A stretch of 60,000 nucleotides of DNA from Antedon mediterranea (GCF_964355755.1 NC_092672.1:312001-372000); one strand, 5' to 3'; numbered from the stretch's first letter, positions 1-12,880 are shown. Notes: generated by a model not told the origin, from the letters alone. Program-made: numbers and translations.

Positions 1-234
1 AAACATAAAATATTCTGTTGAGAAACAGCAGTGGTTAACATTTATTACCTTTTGTTTCCTTGTAAATTTGACAGCTAAAATAAAACACAATATTTAGACA
101 CATTGATTTGATTCATTGTCCACATACAACTCGATTGGGCTGGGAGGATGGGGGATATTCCTGATAATCATTTAAAAAAAAACCCAAGCTAATGTATTGC
201 GCTAACTGAGGTTCAGCAACATAGATGTATCTTA

Positions 235-1252
235 GGGCCTGTTCAGACCTACGGAGTTATGCTTTCGTATTGTACGCGGCGTACAAGTCCATAGGTCTGA
301 ACCAGGAAAAGATTAGTGGAAGCCACCTCGTACGACACTGATATTTCGTACGCTACGAAAGCTCAAGGTATGAGTTTAGTGGACGTCGCTTACAATACGA
401 AAGTCACGCATCGATGAATATGACCTAGGTTAGATATCTAGCCAATCAAATTACAATATTCGCCACATCACATCGTGACATGTGCTCCTCATCGTATAGC
501 CAAGCTGATCCATTTGTTGTGATCGGTGAACGTGCGAAAAAATCATACCTTTTGTTTGTTGTTACACTAGGTATACAGTATTATTATTATTAATATTATT
601 ATATTAATTAATTTAAAATGTCATCGAAGCGTGCGCATTGGCGAGAAACCGAAGTAAAATACCTTATTTCATTGTGGGGAAGCCCTGAGTTTAGAGATCG
701 GTTGGAAGTGAAAAACTGGCGTAAAAGCACCGGCAACAAGATGTCTGTGTTCAACGAGATGGCGGACACGTTAGCAGATGGGCCATCCTCATAATATTAA
801 TAAAGAAGGATTTAAATTATATCCAAACAAAATTGAAGGGGTCGTCGTATAAAGCGGCGAAAGACCGAGTAAATAAGTCTGGAGCCAGTGCAAGTACGGG
901 ATTTGAACATTTTTCTGCCAGGCCATAAATGATATTTTAGGCCTAGACCAAATATAAACCCAAACCCCAAAACGATCGGCTGGTTGGTATGCCTGACAAC
1001 CCATCGATAATTCCGAGCCCAAGTGTTCGGTCTAGGCCTGTAACTCCTACCCCAACCACTACTACTTTTAATAACAACGAAGGTAGGTCTATACGTGCGT
1101 TAGAGTTTGGTTAATCGCCAGCGAGTGACATCATATCCGTTTGTAACGCAACTTCGTTGCAATGAATCTGAACACTTTGCTCTTACGACACTCATTAAAA
1201 TATGACCTTGGCTGTGATACGAAAGCATAACTCCGTAGGTCTGAACATACCC
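235..1252. mobile_element. Harbinger-like DNA transposon relic, about 1.0 kb
   Basis: Terminal inverted repeats of 36 bp lie at 235-270 and 1217-1252 and match at 34 of 36 positions; the shared core begins GTTCAGACCTACGGAG. The flanks read TTA (232-234) and TAA (1253-1255), compatible with a 3-bp A/T-rich target site but not an exact direct duplication. The word TACGAAAG or its complement recurs inside the left end (near 263, 355 and 395) and in the right TIR, as expected for subterminal transposase sites. A secondary inverted copy of the terminus lies near 290-303. The interior carries a broken Myb/SANT-like reading frame, an accessory gene typical of PIF/Harbinger elements. No DDE nuclease gene is visible, so the copy is non-autonomous. 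Superfamily assignment is inference from the accessory gene and the target size. Confidence 0.75.
618..950 (+). pseudogene. Myb/SANT-like DNA-binding protein remnant inside the Harbinger-like element
   Basis: An ATG at 618 opens 58 codons ending in TAA at 792-794. The peptide contains HWRETEVKYLISLW and then KMSVFNEMADTLAD, the spacing of a trihelix/Myb-SANT-like domain (conserved Trp near the start, L..LW, then a V...I/MA..L helix). Downstream, other frames continue the same domain: SYKAAKDRVNKSGA followed by GFEHFSA and, after another shift, MNDILG, which is how the third helix and the tail of this family usually read. At least two frameshifts or stops break it, so it cannot make the full domain. 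The family occurs as the second gene of PIF/Harbinger elements and as host genes; its position between matching TIRs favours the former. Confidence 0.7.
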
Positions 1253-1255
1253 TAA

Positions 1256-1556
1256 TTCTACCCCAACCACAATATGTATGGTTGCATCTTGTTTTAACTG
1301 TAACCACGGAGGTATAATACAAAACATTCATAATATGATGGCCTTTGTCAACAGAGATTTACATAATTTTGTTACTGCAATGTAAATAAGTTTGTTCCTA
1401 ATTTATCTTTAAATACTCCGAGTAAGTTGATTTAATATTATTACATGCAAGTATATCAATTGTGTTAAATCATAGTCTTCAACCCAAATGAGCAATGCAA
1501 TTAGATTATTTACCTTTATTATCAAGTACCTATAGTATAATCACATCCCAACTTAG
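1256..1556. other. AT-rich spacer, no feature seen
   Basis: I see no coding pattern, no inverted repeat and no tandem repeat here before the 43-bp array begins. Confidence 0.5.
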
Positions 1557-2244
1557 ATTAATGGTAATGATGTTGCCATTGATTACATTGTTTCTCTGTA
1601 TTAATGGTAATGATGTTGCCATTGATTACATTGTTTCTCTGTATTAATGGTAATGATGTTGCCATTGATTACATTGTTTCTCTGTATTAATGGTAATGAT
1701 GTTGCCATTGATTACATTGTTTCTCTGTATTAATGGTAATGATGTTGCCATTGATTACATTGTTTCTCTGTATTAATGGTAATGATGTTGCCATTGATTA
1801 CATTGTTTCTCTGTATTAATGGTAATGATGTTGCCATTGATTACATTGTTTCTCTGTATTAATGGTAATGATGTTGCCATTGATTACATTGTTTCTCTGT
1901 ATTAATGGTAATGATGTTGCCATTGATTACATTGTTTCTCTGTATTAATGGTAATGATGTTGCCATTGATTACATTGTTTCTCTGTATTAATGGTAATGA
2001 TGTTGCCATTGATTACATTGTTTCTCTGTATTAATGGTAATGATGTTGCCATTGATTACATTGTTTCTCTGTATTAATGGTAATGATGTTGCCATTGATT
2101 GCATTGTTTCTCTGTATTAATGGTAATGATGTTGCCATTGATTACATTGTTTCTCTGTATTAATGGTAATGATGTTGCCATTGATTGCATTGTTTCTCTG
2201 TATTAATGGTAATGATGTTGCCATTGATTACATTGTTTCTCTGT
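1557..2244. repeat. 43-bp minisatellite, 16 copies
   Basis: A 43-bp unit beginning ATTAATGGTAATGATGTTGC is repeated exactly 16 times head to tail (688 bp). Copies are almost identical; the only substitution noticed is A to G in GATTACATTG, in copies 13 and 15. The period is not a multiple of three and no frame is kept open, so it is non-coding. The near-identity implies recent expansion or homogenisation. Confidence 0.97.
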
Positions 2245-3142
2245 ATTCCTATGTCTGATATTGCTATGTCTGATATTTTCATCATATAGTGGCCTATTTT
2301 TCTATTTGATTTCCAGTGCATTTATATATGTATGTTTGTTTGCATGATAATGTCCACAATTCTAATTCAAATTTTTTTGACAAATGCACCAATATACCAA
2401 TTATACTATAGATCACTATGCTTTTCAAGAAAATCGATATATCGGTATCTTATAGCCTTATATTGGCCTTAATAATATACAGCACGGCCTCTACTTTACA
2501 ACGTAGGCTTTATCGCTCAGTTTCTGAGCGATTCATTTATTTTGTCAATTTAACTTTTTTAAATAAATATGAATACTTTGATGAATAAAACTTATCTATT
2601 TAAATGCAAATTGGAATTATTAAATGGTATACAATTTAAAATGCAAGTTTGTGATTTGTTTCTATACTGCAGTAGTTGAATCCCTGAACATGGGTTCAAC
2701 TACATCAATAATTTTTCAATCAAAAAAAATGTAACTTGTGAAGCGATAAATATATAGTTGTGAGATTTTCAGTGAGGTATGAAATGTAAAGCTGGCGATC
2801 GATATTACTGTCAAATTTAGATGAAAAACAAAGCAATAATTCATTATTAAAAACTCTAAGTTATAGAATTTGAATGTGTTATAAGAAAAATAATCCACAA
2901 AATGCCTATCATTTCATCATAATGTATTTGTTGACAGTTTTCATTAATGTTTATTTAGAAAGAAAAAATCATTAGCAATAAAAATCAAATATAGTTTCAT
3001 GTTGATAATTTGCAGATGATATTTATAACACAAATGTGTCGTTGCAATTTATCAACACACCTCGCTATGGGTGTTTCACACATGAACGTTTGCTAATAGG
3101 GAGAATTAGATTTGACCAAGCAAGTTAGGTCATATCGTACGG
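2245..3142. other. AT-rich sequence with one small hairpin
   Basis: No exon or mobile element is recognised. A perfect 9-bp stem with a 3-nt loop lies at 2512-2532 (ATCGCTCAG, TTT, CTGAGCGAT). The minus-strand open frame at 2716-2898 has low-complexity composition and no recognisable domain. Confidence 0.4.
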
Positions 3143-3230
3143 TTGGTAAGGTTTCAACCTGACCACTTTTTCACAAGAGGCCTTTGACAACTTAGTAGGC
3201 TGCACAGAAATTGTTCCTCTTTTCTTGCAA
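3143..3230 (+). repeat. Dispersed repeat family R1, copy 1
   Basis: Shares the block GTTTCAACCTGACCACTTTT, followed by TCACAAGAGGCCTTTG and the tail CACAGAAATTGTTCCTC, with copies at about 38602-38690 (opposite strand) and 48590-48665 (same strand). The similarity runs over roughly 80 bp with some substitutions. No coding capacity, TIR or target duplication is visible, so the class is unknown. Confidence 0.7.
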
Positions 3231-3836
3231 AAAACCACACCCCTTTTATTCTGATATCAATTCATTGTGTGCATGCAGGGAAATCGGGACATGCTTTCGT
3301 TCTTTCATTCGTCAATAATGTTCTTGGTTTGTAATCCCGACAACACATGAATGAATGATCCATGTCTTCTATCGTCACAAATTAAATGCTTCATGTTATT
3401 AACTAATTAGAAACTTTGCCCTGGAATTTATGAATAAATAAAGTTTGAGTTTCAATGTTGATATAGTTCCTGTGGCTAGGTAACCATATACTAGTAGTAG
3501 TGTAAAAACAGCAAAATATTACATGTTTAAATTGCTCTTATGAATGTTGACAACAAAGATAATTATATCTAATAAGATAACAGTTTAATGGACTTTAAGT
3601 GTTTGCTTATTATGGTAAGTGTTTGTATTGAACTAAAGAGATGTCCATTTGCATTTAGTAATGTTTACTTTTAGTCAGTCTGTATCATCAATATCATTAT
3701 CTAAAATGACATGTCAAAACATCAGGTAGGCCTGAAATTGTGTTCTATAAATATTCTACAACAAGAAATAAAAATGTGTGTATCCTTAAACTTGATAGAC
3801 AATGTAAACAATTAACAATGATTAACTAATTATGAT
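3231..3836. other. AT-rich sequence, no feature seen
   Basis: No reading frame, inverted repeat or tandem repeat of note was found between the dispersed repeat and the CCAAT-bearing array. Confidence 0.4.
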
Positions 3837-3992
3837 TTGTTTACTCTTAAGTGACCAATCATAACACCATATTTGTTTACTCTTAAGTGACCAATCATAA
3901 CACCATATTATGATTTGTTTACTCTTAAGTGACCAATCATAACACCATATTATGATTTGTTTACTCTTAAGTGACCAATCATAACACCATAT
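3837..3992. repeat. 36/42-bp minisatellite with a CCAAT word, 4 copies
   Basis: Units start at 3837, 3873, 3915 and 3957. The first spacing is 36 bp; the next two are 42 bp because of a 6-bp TATGAT insertion. Each unit has CTTAAGTGACCAATCATAAC. The CCAATCA word makes each unit a potential NF-Y site. A related word order (CTCTTAA, CCAAT, ATAACA, TATT) occurs in the 28-bp array at 11938. Confidence 0.93.
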
Positions 3993-6057
3993 TCTTTAAA
4001 TATAATGTACTGTACATACAGCAAAATAACATAATTTAAGCATCCTTTGGAGTGGACATGAAGATAACGGTCAAGTTTTATTATTATAGACATTATAAAC
4101 ATTTTTACATCAAATTCATTTTTTAGTACGGTATTTAACTTTTATTATTTATATAGATTTACTTCCAAGGTTTAAGAACTACCTATTATGCAATTATTAA
4201 TCAAAATTTTTTTCCCAATTGGTTTCATTTGGCAGTAACAAGTGTATTGCCAACTCATTATGACGGATTTTTTATACTTGTGTAATAAGCGCAATATTTA
4301 AATGCAAATAATACATATTTTGTCAAGACAAATTATAAAATATGAACAGTATTAATGAGAAAATATTCAGGATTAGAAAAATTTTCAATAAAGAGAGAAG
4401 GTCACAAAGTTCATAAAAAACATCCATTATAAATATTTCTTTCTAAATTAAAAAAATGTAGAAATAGCTAAGAGCGCTTTAGATACATGTTTGGCATTTT
4501 AGAAAATATTTAACAAATATTCTATTCTTAAAATTTGACAGAAGATGTTAATAATAAAAAACTAATTTTTTTTGCTGAAGGGATGGTAGGCGGATGGCAT
4601 ATTATGTAATTGTGAACATGTCAATATTTTTTCATTTGTTGTATATTGTTTACTGTTTCATGTTTATCAACTTTTTAGTGGAGGTTTTTATATCTGTCAG
4701 TTGATTTTAAAAAATAATATAATATCTCAAATTAATTGATAAAAAAAAAACAAAGACAGCATTCATATTAAAGTCAGAATATTAAAACATTTTTATTGGT
4801 ACTTTAAAGTACCTGAACTTAGATTTAAGGCGTCTTGATCAAAAAGGGAAGGAAGTTGTTATCACACCCATCACACTGTACCCAGAATATGTATTCTGGA
4901 TTGAATTATAGTACTTTAAATTATTATAATTTTGCACTGATGATGGGCTAGTGTTGCCGGAAAGCTCTCCTAATTTTCTGGCTGGTTTAGTTTATCATTT
5001 TGATTTAGCTTCTTGCTTATTTTATTTTGAGATCCAGCCACTGATACCTACAGCATTGTTATTTTTTCAGTACTTTGTCATTGGATTTAAATATATATAT
5101 TCTTTTTATATTGTACCAGTAAATATTCTGGCCATCTTTTTTTACTGGTTAGAAGCCCAGCATGTTGTTTTTGTTCTTGCCGTATTAAAAATTTGAATTA
5201 ATTGGACAAAAAAATATCTCTATAAAATGTACTCTCATGACCTCTGTTGAATGTGATAAAACAATACTATACCGCTGTGATGTGATTGAAACATCTGCGT
5301 AATTGCTATTCTGCTTGATAGTTTAAAACATTCTGCATACATTCCTTGATTTATGATAGCACACTAAAACTCAAAGATTCATCTCTTCATTAAAGTGATT
5401 TTTGAAGAGTTTCTTATCATTAATGTTTCTTTTCAACCTCATTATTGCAGTTTTTTTCCTAGTGTTTTAGCGTTCTCATTGAAATTGATTTATTAGTTGA
5501 ACACCTAATTAATCAGCACTTACCTGACTTAATGTTAAATTACAAAAATTTATGTTCAGTTTGTGCTCTGCCTAGAAATCCTATTCATTTGTTAACAGAT
5601 TCAGTTTGATTAATTGTTGTATTTTAAGGTATAGCTACAGTTTGTATACCTGTGATTAGTATTTATTTTCTTTTAAAACGTGTTTGAAAAACCATGTGAC
5701 CAAAAAAGTGAGCTACTTTTTTTTAAAACCGTAATCAGCTATAGTGCACTTATTTCTGTGATTCTGCAGCCACAATAACATTTGCAAGTAGTCTAATGTA
5801 ATCATTTATATTAAAATATTGAGAAATGAAAGTTTGTTCAGATGCAATTCATTACAGTTTCCTAGCCAACACAAAATGGAGTGTGTATCCATGACAACAA
5901 GTGAATTGTTTCTATGCCAACTGGTAACATTGTATGGTAATTCAAAACAATTTATTAAGAAATGTCAATTTTGAAGGATTTGATTGCTCAAAGCGATCCA
6001 TTTCATTTCAAAAAGTGTAGTCGTTACCATTGTTATTATCATTGCAAAAATGAAGGT
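3993..6057. other. AT-rich intron or intergenic sequence
   Basis: Long A/T runs only. The open frame at 4951-5196 (+, 81 codons) is hydrophobic, rich in Phe, Leu and Ile, starts at no recognisable exon boundary and shows no domain; I treat it as a chance frame in T-rich DNA. Confidence 0.4.
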
Positions 6058-6063
6058 GTTTAG

Positions 6064-6128
6064 TACGGGGCGCCGTTTGGGACATTGCTAATTTTGCTAA
6101 TTAGCATTGTCCCATACGGCGCCCCGTA
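6064..6128. mobile_element. 65-bp foldback (miniature inverted repeat) with 6-bp target duplication
   Basis: Two 30-bp arms (6064-6093 and 6099-6128) surround a 5-nt loop. They pair with only two mismatches. The outer ends are GC-rich (TACGGGGCGCCGT), unlike the surrounding AT-rich DNA. Both sides are flanked by GTTTAG (6058-6063 and 6129-6134), which reads as a target-site duplication, so the hairpin looks inserted as a unit. An alternative is a structured RNA or protein-binding palindrome; the flanking duplication favours a mobile foldback. Confidence 0.8.
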
Positions 6129-6134
6129 GTTTAG

Positions 6135-9100
6135 AGTCATATTGTCAATTTACCTATTATGAAACTGCATTCTAAACTATGTTATCTAATAATCTTCATT
6201 ACATGGCCTATATTACTTGTTATTGAATTGTTTCAAATAATGGAAGATTTACTAGTAACAACACTGACCTAAAGATGTGTTTCTCAAAATCAATAACTGA
6301 AATCAACTTGAAATATTGTTGGCTAAATAATTTATTCAATATCATGGAATATTAAATTTTGATTTTTACAGAATAAAACAATGTATAATATTGGTTCCGA
6401 TACAAACATCCAACTATCTGATTGGTCAAATGTTGATGTGCTCTTTTTAATACCTGCTGTCAAGCTCATTTATTTGAATTTCATTACTGACAACTAGGTC
6501 TGAATTTCACATTTATTTCCTGACAACGTCTGTTAGTATTCTTTCCCTACAGGCTTATCAAATGCAAGCGTAGTTATTTTTTGCTTTAGTTCTTTGAAAT
6601 ATTTCTTTTAATGTGTATCTATTAGATGATATTCCATTATAACGGGTAGTTCTGATGCTTTCATTATATTGATACCGTACCGCAGAGACATTTAGATAAT
6701 TATGAAACGAGTTCTATAACAGCATAGATTTTATGATTGCAATATTGAAATCAACTGGTTTAGTAGACATGGTATCATCAAATAGTATTTTGTATGTTTT
6801 ATCCTAAAATTCCTAAACATTTTTGCTGATCCTCCTCCAAAATATCTTTTTTCATCTATCGATAATGAAAACCAATTTTTGTCCGATTTTCTATGTATAA
6901 AGAGTGTCTTAAATTTACAGCACTCAACATTAAAAAAAAGTGATAATGTTATCTTGTAGGAGTCCTTGTAATGTTGAGTTTAGTCATTTGCAGCTTTATT
7001 TAAAATTTCTATGAATTTTTGTCAAACTTTTGCGATAGGTAATTACTGTTCATTGCTCTCATTCCGAAGTAAACGTGAAAGCTATTCATCGACCTACTTG
7101 CCAACCAGCATCACCAACCACTAGTGGCTACTTTGGACCGCATTTTCTACTTAATATATTTCAATAATTGAGTGAAGTTAAAGCTTAGAGATTTACATCT
7201 AATTCAGGCTCTTACATGGCTTTGATATCCGGTAATGTCTACAATTCTTCACTATAAATAAATCTTGACAAATTTACAGAAAAGAGATTAACCGTGACTT
7301 TCAACAGTTTTAATTGAATATGTTGCAAAACAAATTACATCAGAGGACGAAGAATTACCAATAAGGTCATTAGATAGATCTTAAGAGCTGGCCATGCTTT
7401 TCAACATTGTACAAAAAAGTCTAACACTAATTATTGAAATTGAAATTCTGTGCGTACAGTCTATAGTTGCAAAGGCAACAAACAAAATGTATATATATGA
7501 AAACATAGAAATGTTACACTTAATAAAGTTAGTTTGTACTTATTTGTGCTGTAATATAAGAACCAGCTCAACTATCCAATAAGAGGATTAAACCCTAGGG
7601 CCTAGATGATAAAAAAACTCTTAAAAAAAACCCTTTAACATGTATCTAAAAAATTATGATGCAATTTACTTTCTAGAATTAGACATTAGTTTTCACTGCC
7701 TGCAGTTGATGTATATATATGACACTGTGATACATAACATGTCAGTAGATTTCAGCCTTTAGGGCTACTAAAGTCAAGTCTTATATTTCTTTAATTACAT
7801 CGTAGTATTACAGTTAATAAAAATTACCTTAATGAACGTTATACAAGTTTACAACGAAGGTGTATTGCTGACTTGCTGATTTTTTAAATTAAAATTCTGA
7901 AAGGTAATCTGTTTTTCTGTGAAGAGTTATTTATCATTTAGTTTCAATGGTGACACTACCTGTACATCTTTGCTACATGTGATTTTTATTACACATTCAT
8001 TTTACATGTGTTTTGTCTTGATGATAGGTTCAATAAACAATAACAAATATTTACAATAAAACCAAGATGATCCAAAAAGTCTTACTTGTATTTAGGTCTA
8101 GATGGCATATTAGATATGTAATTTGATTCTTATTGTAGTCGCCTGATGAATTATATCATGTGATATTCCTAATGAAGTATTCCATTTCAAGAGATTCAGT
8201 TTGTGTACCAATTTGTATTCATATAAACATAAAAGTGCATAAATTTCCTATGACCATATTCAGAAACATATAATGTTCCTAATCCAGCTTTAGCAAAGGC
8301 AGTTCAGCCAACAATACAATAAGTAAAAGATCCCCTCAACTGTATCACTTTTATTGACCTCCACATGAATTTTACCAGACTACTACTACTATGTAGGCTA
8401 AATATGAATTACACGCTCTAATTATAACTCTGTAATTATTGCTGTCTATTACAGTCAACTGTTCAAGGTTGAATATCTTTAATATTAAAATGTGATTATC
8501 TACCTTGCACTTGGGATGGGAGATGTTATGGTTTGGTACATTCAATTTGACCTTGCTATGCTCCCCTGACACAGTTGCATTATGGGATCTTGTTGCTAAT
8601 GTCATCATCTGTGTGTTAATATTATATTTCAAAGCATGATTCATCCCCCAGAAGAACTACCATTATTTTAAATTTAATAGTTATCTTCTTATGTTAAGAA
8701 TAACATTAACATAATTAATTATCAGTTATACATTTTTAGAAGAAATGTTTAATAATTTGGTAAGTTGTTGAACAAAAAAGATATTAGATTTAAAAATTGA
8801 TGTTAGTACCTTTGCAAGAGTGGAATAACCTGCTGCCTGAAGCTTGTATATATATGATAATCCATTTTCTGAATATTCCATTTATTTGTAACGAAAGTCA
8901 ATCATCAATATTGAAAATTACAAACCTTATTATTGATTATGAATATGATTAACAAATTGAACTTTAATATATTTTACATTTTTGTAGAGTTATAAATCAA
9001 GTTGCATCCTGTGAAAGTTATTATTCTAATAATAGAAAAATAATTATTAAATATAATTAAAACTATTAAACAATTTTTGTTTAAATAATAAACTAATGAC

Positions 9101-9357
9101 ACTGAACCATTCATAGAACACATTTTTGACATGTGATATCAAAGAAGGAAATTCAAATACATTTTTTTATGTCATTTTGGAATTAAAAATCTTCTAAAGT
9201 CACATGTTCTTTATGAAACAACAATTATTGTGGTATATTAAAGTTCATCTTCAGAATCTTCACAACCTTATCCTTCTATATGTGTAACTTATTGTGTTCA
9301 TAACACCTTGGAATAATAAGAAGTGTATTTTCTTACATTTAGAATTAAGTACACCAA
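6135..9357. other. AT-rich intron or intergenic sequence
   Basis: No exon-like segment with plausible splice sites was recognised on either strand. Open frames at 7394-7582 (+) and 8372-8644 (-) have no domain and AT-driven composition. Confidence 0.4.
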
Positions 9358-9457
9358 CCTAACACCTTGTATATCAACCTTATACCTTATATGATATTGA
9401 GTATGTGCCTAACACCTTGTATATCAACCTTATACCTTATATGATATTGAGTATGTG
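9358..9457. repeat. 50-bp tandem duplication
   Basis: A 50-bp block beginning CCTAACACCTTGTATATCAA occurs twice in a row (9358 and 9408) with no difference seen. Confidence 0.95.
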
Positions 9458-11910
9458 CCTGTCATTTGATTGCTAACCATGGGTTATACAGTCACAAGAT
9501 GATTCGTTTTTATTTTTACAATATTATATTGTATAAAATGCAACTAAAATTTAATTAATTTTGTTATATGTTCCTGGTTTGCTTTTTTGAAAACACTGGC
9601 GTTCATTCCAAATAAAAATAAAAAATTTATCCTTGGAAGTAATATGATTAGAAAATAATTATATAGGAATATTTATATTGAAAGTAGCAACATGTTTGTA
9701 TAATGAACGTCTGTTATATAATTGCCAAGACTAGCCAATGACGTTCCTTACAATTTACAAAGGAACGGATATCAATAAAGATTTGTTTTGTATAGTAATC
9801 CTACTGTTTATTTTACTAACATAACATTTAAGTAGAAATCTTTTTGAGTTGATTTAAAAGGACACATCTCTGAAACATTCTGACTTGCAAACAGGTGTGT
9901 TTAGTTGATCAAAATCAATGACAATGTTCATGACATCTTTCTAGAATTGCTGTGTTTTACAGACTTAAAGCGATCGCTATAGAAATTGGATCGATACAGA
10001 TAGCATCGAGTCAACTGTTAGTGTTCTGACATCATGCTAGACTTGATCCATTAAGGATATCTTCTTCCATTTCCATAAATAACATATTTATATTATATGA
10101 TTTATAATAACTTGGATTTATTGTGTTTTGTAACAATTGTAAAATCTTTTTTAACAACACATTTTTTTCCTCCTAATCTTATTGTTAGAAACATTGTATG
10201 AATATTAATAACCAGCACAGTATCATATTTCTTTAGTTAAATCCTTTCATCTCTATTTAGTACATTCTTTATCCTGGATATCTAAGCTGGGAGATTTCCT
10301 ATCTATTCTCCATATTCTCTGAGGACTTTTAACAGCTAACCAGTAAGACTGTAAATGATCAAGTAATATCGTGAAATAAATTAATATTAATAGTTTGAAT
10401 AAAAGAACCTGACTAAGCCACCTGGGAAGAGGAAATTAATATATGCAGGTAATCAGAAGACAGATGCGATGCAAATCTGAATATTTTAAGACGTTTAACG
10501 CATTTTAGTCTTGTGAAATGTGTAATAAGAATGCAACGTGTGAGACAATTGTGGGCAAGCTTCAGTTTGTTACAAACATCGCTTTAGGATTCAAGTATTA
10601 ATTATAATACAGTGATGTACAGAACAGATAAATAATATACAAAATACTGGTCACCCTGTTGAAGAAGATTGGTGTACAGTATTCAAATTCAAGGTTATAA
10701 TATTTAGCCAGTCCATCTAATTTAATTTCCTTTTTTTAGAGCTTGTTTTTTCTGCTAAAATAATTATAGCATTTCTGTATATCTTGTTAATCAATAAAAA
10801 GTACAGTCAACTTTGACAACATTTATTACTAGTATTATTACAAGATGACAATATATTTTATTTTGTAATAATTGAATAATATATAGTTTGACAGAATTTT
10901 AATCAATGGCAAATTTAAATTGTCCCATAAAAAATAGTCATAAAAGAAATGAGAGAATATTAAGATAAAGTAAATTTATATACTTGTAATTAGTGATAGA
11001 AATAAACGTTTTCATATTGTGTATTAGCTTAATTCCACTGTTGTCTCTGGGGTCTATGTTCTGCTTATGTTTTAAACCATGATTAGAAATGTATCTTCTT
11101 CGAGGTATTCTAGTTAAGTACATACTTATTGCTTGAAAACAGGAAGTTATTTAGAAACCGCTTTTTTCCTTTAATTTTTGGGGTGTTCCAATTTCTAACA
11201 AAAAAAAAACTGAATATATAATTAGATCTCTTGTGTCCAATGATAATTAGACATGTGAACGTAGAGAAACGTGCTGTGAATGCACTTTGCTCAAACCATT
11301 TCACCATAACTCTACTATTACAACACTATGCAAAATGAATTATTAATATCATTTACAACACTTTGAGTTCAACATTAATGAGGGTTTTCACCAGGGATTT
11401 CAACAACTACTGCTAAAACAGAGTCGGCACACATTGATGTCGGAAGAGAATATCAACGACAAAACGTTAATTTTAGGATTAGTAATATTATTTCCTGTCA
11501 TTTCGTATTTTATGCGTTGTGCCTGGCAAGAAAAGCGTCGGTCCATGAATTTTTAAAAGTGCAAAGACCATTTTTTAATTATAGTTTGCGCTATAAACCA
11601 TCATTGACTTTCTTCATTTATTGTTAGTCATGTGATTTGCTATTAATCGTTTGAAACTAATAATAGTATGTCTATCAAATTGTCAGAAGACTCTTTGATT
11701 TGTTAAGTAGTGATTAAGAAACAATAATAATGTAATATGTAAATAACATTGGCGCTATAAGGAATTTATACTAGTAACTGCCTCTTGTCAGTCTTTCTCT
11801 ATGCATAAATACATTATTAAAGAATTATTTATTATTATAACAAACTATGTTTAATTGTGTTGATAAATTGTTTTACTTAATATTTTATGAAATAACAATG
11901 TGAATGTTTA
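9458..11910. other. AT-rich intron or intergenic sequence
   Basis: No gene recognised. Small minus-strand frames at 10938-11123 and 11110-11307 lack domains. A short stretch near 9965-10060 is somewhat less AT-rich (GCGATCGC, GGATCGATAC) but shows no coding pattern. Confidence 0.4.
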
Positions 11911-11965
11911 GTCTATTTTATATCCTAGCTTACCTGGATAAACCAATAATAACATATTCTCTTAA
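11911..11965. repeat. Dispersed hairpin element D, copy 1 (fused to the 28-bp array)
   Basis: Begins GTCTATTTTATATCC and continues AGCTTACCTGGATAAACCAA, the conserved core shared with copies at 19816, 29540 and 45319. In this copy the 3' half has turned into the first unit of the 28-bp tandem array. The reverse strand of the core reads CCAGGTAAGCTA, a strong splice-donor-like word. Confidence 0.75.
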
Positions 11966-12021
11966 ATAAACCAATAATAACATATTCTCTTAAATAAACC
12001 AATAATAACATATTCTCTTAA
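11938..12021. repeat. 28-bp minisatellite, left part (3 units)
   Basis: Units of 28 bp start at 11938, 11966 and 11994 with ATAAACCAATAATAACATAT and end CTCTTAA. The array resumes at 12881 after the 855-bp mobile element. The unit resembles the middle of dispersed element D (ATAAACCAACATTAGCCTAT followed by TCTCT), so the array probably arose by tandem duplication of that part. Confidence 0.9.
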
Positions 12022-12876
12022 CCCTTTCACTGCGTATACCCAGTACTACCGGGTATAAACAAACGTCGTTGAAGTGCGTATACCCAGTAAAACCGGGTAT
12101 GGGCAAAACAATGATTTAATCGTATTTGCCTATAATATTTAGCACCCTCTATATTTGTTCGATGAACTTGAATATTTTTGCAAGTCATTAAAAAAATTTT
12201 CCAGCAAAAAAAACGGCCCTCTATAGCAGTATTATTGTCTTGAAAATCATGCGCCCTCTATAGTTATATTATATATAGTATAGTGTATATAATAGTATTC
12301 TATCTTGGAAAGTTGTTTTGAGTAGCGCAATGGTGGCCATTTTGAAAGTAACCAAAATTTACCAGCCCCAATAGGGCAACATTCTGTTTATCACAACACG
12401 CAAAAAAAAAAAATTCTGAAACAATAGTTAGTTTTGTACTCTAGTGAATTTTTGGAAAATGTCATTATTTTCACGATTTTGCCCCAAAACTTTGATTTGT
12501 GCATAATTTTTATAAAATAATAAAAATAATTCAATTTTTTTTTATATTTTTATTTGTTGTACGTATCTTTATCAATATCCAGTTGGAAAAACGTATTCCA
12601 TAAGAATTTCTTATAGAAAATATAGTTTTTATCATTGATTCGATAAAAAACACGAAATCCAAAATACCTGTAATGACGTCACATGACGTCATCAATATGC
12701 AAATTACATTTTTTTTTATACCTAACTGTAGACTAACCCTTTGCCCATCACACACCACAAAAATAATTACACAATTATCTCAATTAGTATTTTTTCGCAA
12801 TTTATTAAAATACCATATGTTTTTCTTAAATATACATTACGCACAGAGGTGGGAATAATGCTCCGCAGTGAAAGGG
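12022..12876. mobile_element. Non-autonomous piggyBac-type element, 855 bp, TTAA duplication
   Basis: Left end CCCTTTCACTGCG, right end CGCAGTGAAAGGG: 13-bp perfect terminal inverted repeats starting with CCC. Both are flanked by TTAA (12018-12021 and 12877-12880), the diagnostic piggyBac target duplication. Removing the element restores the 28-bp minisatellite, direct evidence of insertion. Subterminal direct repeats occur at the left (GCGTATACCCAGTA at about 12033 and again at about 12077). The interior has no transposase; the open frames at 12531-12758 (-) and 12673-12858 (+) overlap each other and match nothing recognised. Confidence 0.9.
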
Positions 12877-12880
12877 TTAA

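Noticed and set aside
1557-2244. CRISPR-like regular spacing
   Set aside because: Repeats are contiguous with no unique spacers, and the genome is eukaryotic; it is a minisatellite. The same holds for the 47-bp array.
4951-5196. 81-codon hydrophobic frame as a membrane protein
   Set aside because: T-rich DNA yields Phe/Leu/Ile by chance; no start context, splice signals or family resemblance.
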